Shown in pieces: positions 21,413 to 25,745 of a stretch of 28,356 nucleotides of DNA (position 1 is the stretch's first letter; every line of letters begins with the position of its first letter). The stretch lies in IMG/VR virus record IMGVR_UViG_3300026321_000245, positions 1 through 28,356 of that record; one strand, written 5' to 3'. Source of the DNA: a virus. Below the pieces are notes generated by a model. The model was not told where the DNA came from and searched no databases. It worked only from the letters and a program-made list of their open reading frames with translations. A program made the translations under genes and the position numbers.

Positions 21413-21940
21413 TCACTGTCTTTTAAAATTAAGATGACCGTAATTAGATCCCCATATCTTCTGATGAGTTACAGGATCTAAACCTTCATCCATAACATCT
21501 AACCCTTCGGTGTTTAGAATAATACTGTTCCTGAGATATGTGCTCTTACCATTCCATTCAATGAAACATTGGCATTCTGGATCAGTACCACCTTCATACC
21601 TCTTATCACCTGTCTTCTTAAAGACCAAATCACATCCATCTCTATAAGTAAGAAGATCGTCTGTTAGTAATTCTAGATTAGTTCCTTGTAAGAACCGTTG
21701 CTCTTGATCACCATCAATCTCATAATTATGAGTACGAATCTCATCTATACCCTCAATTACATCAATGACGTACTGTAGGTATGGTCTATTCCTTAGATAG
21801 TTATATGCCTGTTCTCCATAAAAACGATTGTCACCAATACGTTTATAGGTAATCCAAATGTGAGCATAGCGTGTCGGATGAGACTGTGCTTGTCTCTTAT
21901 TTGAAAATTGTCCTTCCAATAATGTAAGAAATTCACTCAT
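21413..21940 (-). CDS. cpeT: CpeT/CpcT-type phycobiliprotein lyase (175 aa)
   Basis: CpeT/CpcT proteins are bilin lyases or chaperones that help attach phycobilins to Cys of phycobiliproteins in the cyanobacterial light-harvesting antenna. The whole protein follows the family pattern. It has SNKRQAQSHPTRYAHIWI near residues 13-30, FYGEQAYNYLRNRPY near 40-54, NYEIDG near 72-77, LTYRDGCDLVFKKTGDKRYE near 97-116 and WGSNYGHLNFKR at the C-terminus. At 175 residues it is slightly shorter than host CpeT but lacks no visible block. Cyanophages are known to carry cpeT as an auxiliary gene that may adjust host antenna pigments during infection. It overlaps the small gene upstream by ATGA and abuts tRNA-Asn, so it sits in a polycistronic unit. 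Confidence 0.9.
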   Translation of the reverse strand: MSEFLTLLEGQFSNKRQAQSHPTRYAHIWITYKRIGDNRFYGEQAYNYLRNRPYLQYVIDVIEGIDEIRTHNYEIDGDQEQRFLQGTNLELLTDDLLTYRDGCDLVFKKTGDKRYEGGTDPECQCFIEWNGKSTYLRNSIILNTEGLDVMDEGLDPVTHQKIWGSNYGHLNFKRQ

Positions 21941-22203
21941 GTTGGTATAACGTCAGGATTATATAAATCTAAATCGAATAGAACTGGATGACACTCTTCC
22001 TGAGTTAAATAATCTCCAAACCTAAGAATATCCTGTAAGGTATATTCTGGATTAGAGGCACACTCAGTGAGAACCCACTTATCTTCTTTGTCTGCCTTCT
22101 CAAGAGAATCAAACGCAAAGGGGATGTTCTCAATATAATACAGCAAAACTGGTTCTTTGTCAAGGAAAACATACCGTCTTGACACTCTATATGGTCTTGT
22201 CAT
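21937..22203 (-). CDS. Small protein of unknown function before cpeT (88 aa)
   Basis: I do not recognise this gene. It encodes a soluble-looking, acidic small protein (MTRPYRVSRRYVFLDKEP... ending YNPDVIPT) without signal peptide, membrane segment or clear metal motif. An aromatic-rich strand-like start (VLLYYIENIPFAFDS) is followed by a helix-like DILRFGDYLTQEE. The stop overlaps the cpeT start as ATGA, so the two are probably made together, and a helper role for CpeT is possible but unproven. I chose the ATG at 22203, preceded by GAAGG, rather than an in-frame TTG at 22212. The GAAGG-to-ATG spacing is short, so the start is not certain. Confidence 0.72.
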   Translation of the reverse strand: MTRPYRVSRRYVFLDKEPVLLYYIENIPFAFDSLEKADKEDKWVLTECASNPEYTLQDILRFGDYLTQEECHPVLFDLDLYNPDVIPT

Positions 22204-22230
22204 GACCTTCAATCTACTACTACTATTTAA

Positions 22231-22812
22231 CTACCGACCAATGTTGAAAGATACCGAAATCCTATCTTCTTCTGATTGATTTACGTCTACCTTATGGTAC
22301 AGTGAAGATGGGAATAATATTATCATCCCCTCTGTTGGTGTCATATAATATGCTGGATGCACAGGTAGTATCTTTTGAAATTGATCTGAATAAGAACTCA
22401 TTTCATCCCACATAGTAAATGTATTGGGATTATCAAAAACTAACTGACCAGAATCCTTTGGTGCGTTAATCCAAAAGACACCAGAAAATACAGATCCAGG
22501 ATGATCATGCTTGTGGTTGAATGATCCTGGTTTGTTTATATTGATCCAGAGATCTTCTATATGAAATTCTTGTCCATACTTTAAAGTTATAGAAAAGAAC
22601 TCATGACGCAATGTTCTTTCTACTGCATCCAATATAGGATTGGGACCATATGTGTAATCAAATGAAGATTGCCAACCTCCTCTATTTGATATAACTCTAC
22701 CCTTTGGATCACTGTCATATTCCCCATAGATATAATCTACCAATTCTTCTTTATCAAAATCCTTTACATCATATGCATGTAGAGTAGAAGGAAATAATGG
22801 TATAATTTTCAT
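22231..22812 (-). CDS. 2OG-Fe(II) oxygenase, PF13759/TIGR02466 type (193 aa)
   Basis: This is a predicted 2-oxoglutarate/Fe(II) dioxygenase of the family often found in cyanophages and marine bacteria. The diagnostic block is LWININKPGSFNHKHDHPGS at residues about 88-107, followed by SGVFWINAPKDSGQLVFDNP near 110-129. This places candidate iron ligands at H102 and H104 (or D103). The distal His is H173 in SSLYHKVDV, and the 2OG-binding Arg is R184 in EEDRISVSFN. Length is typical for the family. Its start overlaps the stop of a 39-residue basic ORF by ATGA. It is unrelated in detail to the second oxygenase at 20683-21183, so the operon carries two independent dioxygenases. Substrate is unknown. 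Confidence 0.86.
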   Translation of the reverse strand: MKIIPLFPSTLHAYDVKDFDKEELVDYIYGEYDSDPKGRVISNRGGWQSSFDYTYGPNPILDAVERTLRHEFFSITLKYGQEFHIEDLWININKPGSFNHKHDHPGSVFSGVFWINAPKDSGQLVFDNPNTFTMWDEMSSYSDQFQKILPVHPAYYMTPTEGMIILFPSSLYHKVDVNQSEEDRISVSFNIGR

Positions 22813-22928
22813 CGCATAAGTTTCCTCTTTAAAAATTTCACCCTCTTCTTAGCAGAACGTAACGCCTGTGGCTTCAGGGTACGCTTTGCTTCTTTTTTAC
22901 TATGTTTTTGCCAATTCGGATACCTCAT
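22809..22928 (-). CDS. Short basic peptide overlapping two genes (39 aa)
   Basis: This frame begins MRYPNWQKHSKKEAKRTLKP and ends KRVKFLKRKLMR, so it is extremely Lys/Arg-rich. It starts inside the end of the 63-residue gene upstream and ends by ATGA overlap with the 2OG oxygenase start. It thus fills exactly the gap between the two, in the way genes are packed elsewhere here. AGGA lies two bases before the ATG, which is close for a ribosome-binding site. Nucleic-acid binding would suit the charge, but nothing else supports a function. It may be only a coupling ORF. Confidence 0.5.
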   Translation of the reverse strand: MRYPNWQKHSKKEAKRTLKPQALRSAKKRVKFLKRKLMR

Positions 22929-23091
22929 TGTCCTGTGGTCTATTAGGGGGTGTTGCTTCAGGTTGATTCCTTTGCTTTCTTATGAACTCACGTAGTTCTG
23001 GTCCTTCCTCCCATTCCCAGAGAGACTTACGACCCTTCTTGTCAACTGTTTCAAAAGATCTTTTGATTACAGCATCATCTCTAAGTTTCAT
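22900..23091 (-). CDS. Small charged protein of unknown function (63 aa)
   Basis: I do not recognise this protein. It starts MKLRDDAVIKRSFETVDKKG, continues with a Trp/Glu-rich stretch (SLWEWEEGPELREFIRKQR) and ends in a Pro/Asn-rich tail (PEATPPNRPQDNE). It has no membrane segment or signal peptide. It is the first gene after the promoter at 23203-23230, with a leader of about 105 bases that contains a strong hairpin. Its end overlaps the 39-residue basic ORF in another frame. It could be a small early regulator or host-takeover protein, but that rests only on size and promoter type. Confidence 0.65.
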   Translation of the reverse strand: MKLRDDAVIKRSFETVDKKGRKSLWEWEEGPELREFIRKQRNQPEATPPNRPQDNEVSELAKT

Positions 23092-23121
23092 AATGTTCTC
23101 TTTAAGATACAGTATATATGG

Positions 23122-23156
23122 TTAGGGTTTCTTCGCCCCTGGTATAGAAACCCTAA
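23122..23156 (-). promoter_or_regulatory. Leader hairpin upstream of the 63-aa gene
   Basis: Perfect 11-base arms (TTAGGGTTTCT and AGAAACCCTAA) enclose a 13-base loop. No T-run follows on either strand, so this is not a standard terminator. It lies in the transcribed leader between the 23203-23230 promoter and the start codon at 23091. It could be a protein-binding or stability element. Confidence 0.6.
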
Positions 23157-23202
23157 AAGATTAATCCAGAGCAGTCATAGGTAGCGATGCCTTGACCTTA
23201 AA

Positions 23203-23230
23203 ATTATAGCATAAAAAAAGAGGTTGTCAA
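23203..23230 (-). promoter_or_regulatory. Sigma-70-type promoter downstream of the HNH gene
   Basis: The minus strand has TTGACA (23230-23225), a 16-base spacer and TATAAT (23208-23203) with an extended -10 TG (TGCTATAAT). Both boxes are exact consensus, so it should be read by host RNA polymerase early in infection. It drives the 63-aa gene and probably the whole accessory operon. It begins six bases after the HNH stop codon. Confidence 0.8.
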
Positions 23231-23235
23231 CCCTA

Positions 23236-24069
23236 TTAATATTCTCTTTTTTCAAGATTCTCCCACCACCATAAAGGTTGTAGGTTTGAATAGTGTGCTG
23301 CCTCTTTGAATTGTTTTCTATCAGTTAAATCAAATTTTGATAATTGTTTCTTATGATCTAGATGCCATCCATCATGGGTCCAATTATCCCAAGTCATTCC
23401 TTCTTTAAATTGACTTTCTATATGATCTTTAAACTCTTCTATCGTGCAACCCAAATCATCAACAGCACTACCAGATTTATAATTGCCTTTGACAGCATCA
23501 CGCATTCTACCTCTCAGTCTGTAAGCTAACTTATACTGTATATTATTTTGATAATTTTTTTTCCTCCACTCATTAAACAGTCCCCTCTGTCTCTCTTTAA
23601 CATCAGGTCTTTGTCTATATGCTTTCCGTTTTGCTGCTTGTTCTGGAGTATAGAGTTCCTTGGCACGTTGTCTAAGTTTTTCTCTATTCTCTTCGCGGAA
23701 AACTCTTCCTTTTTCTAAAAATCTCTCTCTATTAGTTTGATAATGCTCTGCCTTCACAGCAGCGATTCTTTCTTTATTCTCTTCACGATATTTTTTGTCG
23801 TATGCTTTCTTTTTTTCTATAATTTCTGGTCTAGAGTAATACTCTTTATTCTGTTGCTTGATTTTTTCTTTATTCTTCTTTCTATAAGCAAGTTTTTGTT
23901 CTCTCCGTTTGTCCTTGTTCTTCTCAGCATATTCTTTCTCGTATGCTTTCTTTCTATCTTTATTATTTGCACACCACTCTCTTGTAGATCTCTTTATCTT
24001 TTCTTTATTCTTCTGATAATATGCTCTGGAGTACTCCTTTGCATACTCAGGATCTTTAAATGGACTCAT
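23236..24069 (-). CDS. HNH-family endonuclease with a long K/E-rich repeat arm (277 aa)
   Basis: The C-terminal 75 residues form an HNH-type nuclease domain: LGCTIEEFKDHIESQF, then GWHLDHKKQLSKF with His236 and the Asp-His pair at about 238-239, and SNLQPLW...ENLEKR. Residues about 1-185 are degenerate, highly charged repeats (for example YRKKNKEKIKQQNKEYY and YREENKERIAAVKAEHY), probably a long helical DNA-binding arm. Free-standing HNH nucleases in T4-like phages are usually homing endonucleases that spread themselves. Here the gene stands as a cassette between near-identical promoter elements. I chose the ATG at 24069 (MSPFKDPEYAKEY) because the GTG at 24108 lies within the upstream terminator hairpin. 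The chosen ATG is only seven bases past the -10 box, so the mRNA may be leaderless. Confidence 0.85.
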   Translation of the reverse strand: MSPFKDPEYAKEYSRAYYQKNKEKIKRSTREWCANNKDRKKAYEKEYAEKNKDKRREQKLAYRKKNKEKIKQQNKEYYSRPEIIEKKKAYDKKYREENKERIAAVKAEHYQTNRERFLEKGRVFREENREKLRQRAKELYTPEQAAKRKAYRQRPDVKERQRGLFNEWRKKNYQNNIQYKLAYRLRGRMRDAVKGNYKSGSAVDDLGCTIEEFKDHIESQFKEGMTWDNWTHDGWHLDHKKQLSKFDLTDRKQFKEAAHYSNLQPLWWWENLEKREY

Positions 24070-24076
24070 ACAAAAT

Positions 24077-24104
24077 ATTATAGCATAAAAAAAGAGGGTG
24101 TCAA
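24077..24104 (-). promoter_or_regulatory. Sigma-70-type promoter of the HNH gene
   Basis: The minus strand has TTGACA (24104-24099), a 16-base spacer and TATAAT (24082-24077) with an extended -10 TG. Over 28 bases it differs from the element at 23203-23230 at only one position. The -35 box lies inside the terminator hairpin of the preceding gene. Confidence 0.82.
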
Positions 24105-24115
24105 GCACCCTCTTT
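24087..24115 (-). terminator. Intrinsic terminator of the porin-like gene, merged with the HNH promoter
   Basis: A perfect 10-base stem (AAAGAGGGTG and CACCCTCTTT) with a five-base loop is followed on the minus strand by further Ts, making a run of seven. It lies about 20 bases after the stop codon of the 127-aa gene. The loop and descending arm also supply the TTGACA of the next promoter. Confidence 0.85.
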
Positions 24116-24134
24116 GAATTTATCTGATTAGAGA

Positions 24135-24518
24135 TCAGAATACGAACTTAGCTCCGACCTTAGCACCCCAGTTAACAACGTCTTCGTTGCTTACTTCGTC
24201 AGTGATGCCTGAAAGCTCACCGTAGATACCAAGAGTATCAGTAGCGGCGATGTTAAGACCAGCCTTACCAGAGATTTCTCCTTCAGATCCGTCTGTACCG
24301 TCAACTGCTGTGAAAGCAGGACCGCCTTGAACATAGAAACTAACTTTCTCAGAAGCATCGCCTTCATAACCTATATGAAGATCAGTTGTTGCTCCAGAAT
24401 AATCTCCATCAGGATATGAGAGATTGCTTTCGACATTCACGTAAGGACCAGCAAAAGCGGCTCCAGCGAGAAGGAAAGGTGATGCTGCTACAGCAGCGAT
24501 TGTTGATTTGATTGACAT
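24135..24518 (-). CDS. Secreted beta-barrel (porin-like) outer-membrane protein (127 aa)
   Basis: The start at 24518 gives a classical signal peptide: MSIKSTIAAVAA, a hydrophobic SPFLLAGAAFA core, then Gly-Pro after an AFA cleavage site near residue 23. The mature 104 residues consist of about six amphipathic strand-like stretches (YVNVESNLSY; TTDLHIGYEG; KVSFYVQGGPAF; ISGKAGLNIAA; LGIYGELSGI; WGAKVGAKFVF). They end in Phe, the usual C-terminal signal of outer-membrane barrels. The phage-encoded product would therefore be placed in the host outer membrane, where altering uptake or blocking superinfection are possible roles. It could instead be a virion protein. It has its own late promoter, a structured leader and a strong terminator, so it forms a single-gene unit. 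An upstream in-frame ATG at 24593 would add 25 residues before the signal peptide and is unlikely. Confidence 0.75.
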   Translation of the reverse strand: MSIKSTIAAVAASPFLLAGAAFAGPYVNVESNLSYPDGDYSGATTDLHIGYEGDASEKVSFYVQGGPAFTAVDGTDGSEGEISGKAGLNIAATDTLGIYGELSGITDEVSNEDVVNWGAKVGAKFVF

Positions 24519-24543
24519 GTTTGTTTTTAGATATCTCGCAAGG

Positions 24544-24580
24544 AAAAAACCCCACGGATGATAATTCCCCCGACATGGGG
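24544..24580 (-). terminator. Terminator-like hairpin in the leader of the porin-like gene (possible attenuator)
   Basis: On the minus strand CCCCATG (24580-24574) can pair with CGTGGGG (24556-24550), and six Ts follow directly (24549-24544). The same CCCC run can instead form the tight hairpin TTCCCC/GGGGAA (24582-24565), so the two folds exclude each other. The T-run ends 26 bases before the start codon. Confidence 0.5.
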
Positions 24581-24634
24581 AACTTTTGTACATCTACGCA
24601 GGGTTACGATCTTTCGAGTCCTTTGTATATTTTT

Positions 24635-24652
24635 GTGAAGATTATGCTTCAC
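24635..24652 (-). promoter_or_regulatory. Short hairpin at the 5' end of the porin-like gene's leader
   Basis: A perfect six-base stem (GTGAAG and CTTCAC) has a six-base loop, just after the late promoter. It would stand at or near the 5' end of the transcript and could protect it. Confidence 0.45.
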
Positions 24653-24657
24653 TTCAG

Positions 24658-24665
24658 TATTTATA
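24658..24665 (-). promoter_or_regulatory. T4-type late promoter for the porin-like gene
   Basis: The minus strand reads TATAAATA in an AT-rich setting, 140 bases upstream of the start codon at 24518. The box matches the one upstream of the giant fibre gene exactly. The porin-like product would then be made late, together with virion proteins. Confidence 0.68.
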
Positions 24666-24699
24666 ATACTTCATTATCTAAGAACCGTAAAGCCCCCTT

Positions 24700-24721
24700 G
24701 TGCCAGTTTGTGAACTGTCAC
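24700..24721 (-). terminator. Hairpin after the beta-helix structural gene
   Basis: The arms GTGACAGTT and AACTGGCAC (one mismatch) with loop CACA begin one base after the stop codon. No T-run follows, so it may protect the mRNA 3' end or act as a weak terminator rather than a strong intrinsic one. Confidence 0.4.
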
Positions 24722-24722
24722 A

Positions 24723-25745
24723 CTAGTTTAAGAATATATTAGCACCTTCAATAAAGACGCTAGTGGCAGCCTTAAGTTTCGCCGTACCAGCAGTTGCTTC
24801 AATATCTATGTTACCAGCAGTCGCCTTAACGTTAATAGCTCCAGCTGCCTTAACATCCACTCCACCTTTACCTTCAATGGTTGTTTTTCCTGTGGATTCA
24901 TATTTTGCAGTGGTTGTTGCTTTCTGTTCTATATTGAGCTTAGCATCAACAAGATACTTCCCTGCACTATCAATTTTCATACCACCACGAGAAGTTGTAC
25001 ATTTATATGTCATCAGTCTATTGGTAAGCAATGGGAATAGAATCTTACCACCATAAGTAGCAGTCTTAATACCACCAATCCTTTCATTAAGGTCACCTTT
25101 AATCTCAAGACTAAAATGACCAGTAGAAGCAAATGCTACTGTTCCTCTTGGATCTCTTGTGTTAGTATTAATCTCTTTAACCCACCTCTCCAACTTCATC
25201 ATCTTCTGTTCCCAGTAAGTCTCCACCTTACTCTCTATCGATCCTGCATTGATCTTCAACGGACCATCACCATTTTTCCCTGCTTGGAGTAAAATATCAC
25301 CACCTACCAATGATAAAGTTTCTGTAGCATTTAAACTAATTTTATTTGCAGTAACTACTACTGAATTTCCTGTGCTTGTAACTACTACATTACCATTGGC
25401 AGCAAGTTCCATTGCATCAGCTTTTGAATCTGCTCCCTGATTGACTTCTATCTTAAGTGATTCTTCAAAGAATAAATGTCCTCCACCACCTGCACGAACA
25501 TTAAGAAATCCAGAACCAGAACCCAACAATGGGTTTCTTGGTCCTGTCCTAACAGTCATACGATTATTAGACTCCATACAAATGAAGTTATCACCAGGAC
25601 CATCAATACTTAATCTTAAACCTTCCCCATCTGGTAATTCAGTTTCGTATATAACTGAACGAGTCATGTGACCCTTGTATACTACATTATACTTGGGATT
25701 ATCCTTTAGTTCTTGAGTTTCGTTGGGGGTAATAGGTAATGTCAT
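24723..25745 (-). CDS. Beta-helical virion structural protein, likely baseplate spike (340 aa)
   Basis: The protein contains two runs of short alternating strands typical of triple-stranded beta-helices in phage spikes: NGNVVVTSTGNSVVVTANKI near residues 112-131, and GAINVKATAGNIDIEATAGT with AKLKAATSVFIEGANIF at the C-terminus. A helical stretch (VETYWEQKMMKLERWVKEIN) near the middle could help trimerise it. There are no catalytic motifs. In T4 the membrane-piercing beta-helix is the C-terminal part of gp5. Here the preceding gene is gp5-like and ends without such a helix, so this protein may supply the needle. I chose the ATG at 25745, which overlaps the preceding stop as TAATG, over an in-frame TTG at 25754. 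Confidence 0.75.
   Translation of the reverse strand: MTLPITPNETQELKDNPKYNVVYKGHMTRSVIYETELPDGEGLRLSIDGPGDNFICMESNNRMTVRTGPRNPLLGSGSGFLNVRAGGGGHLFFEESLKIEVNQGADSKADAMELAANGNVVVTSTGNSVVVTANKISLNATETLSLVGGDILLQAGKNGDGPLKINAGSIESKVETYWEQKMMKLERWVKEINTNTRDPRGTVAFASTGHFSLEIKGDLNERIGGIKTATYGGKILFPLLTNRLMTYKCTTSRGGMKIDSAGKYLVDAKLNIEQKATTTAKYESTGKTTIEGKGGVDVKAAGAINVKATAGNIDIEATAGTAKLKAATSVFIEGANIFLN

Noticed and set aside
21180-21416. A minus-strand frame of 78 codons between cpeT and the dioxygenase
   Set aside because: It coincides exactly with three tRNA genes. The CSSVVEQLTVNQ and GGSNPP-type strings are usual false translations of tRNAs.
21962-21967. TATAAT-like box upstream of cpeT
   Set aside because: No matching -35 box is found at the right distance, and it lies within the 88-aa coding frame.
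24106-24108. GTG at 24108 as start of the HNH gene
   Set aside because: It lies upstream of the promoter's -10 box and inside a terminator stem. The ATG at 24069 is better placed.
23737-24117. Plus-strand frame rich in Phe, Leu and Ile that resembles a membrane protein
   Set aside because: It is the reverse complement of the Lys/Glu-rich HNH arm; AAA and GAA codons read backwards give Phe-rich strings.
24591-24593. ATG at 24593 as start of the porin-like gene
   Set aside because: It would put 25 polar and aromatic residues before an obvious signal peptide. At most it is a leader frame across the hairpins.
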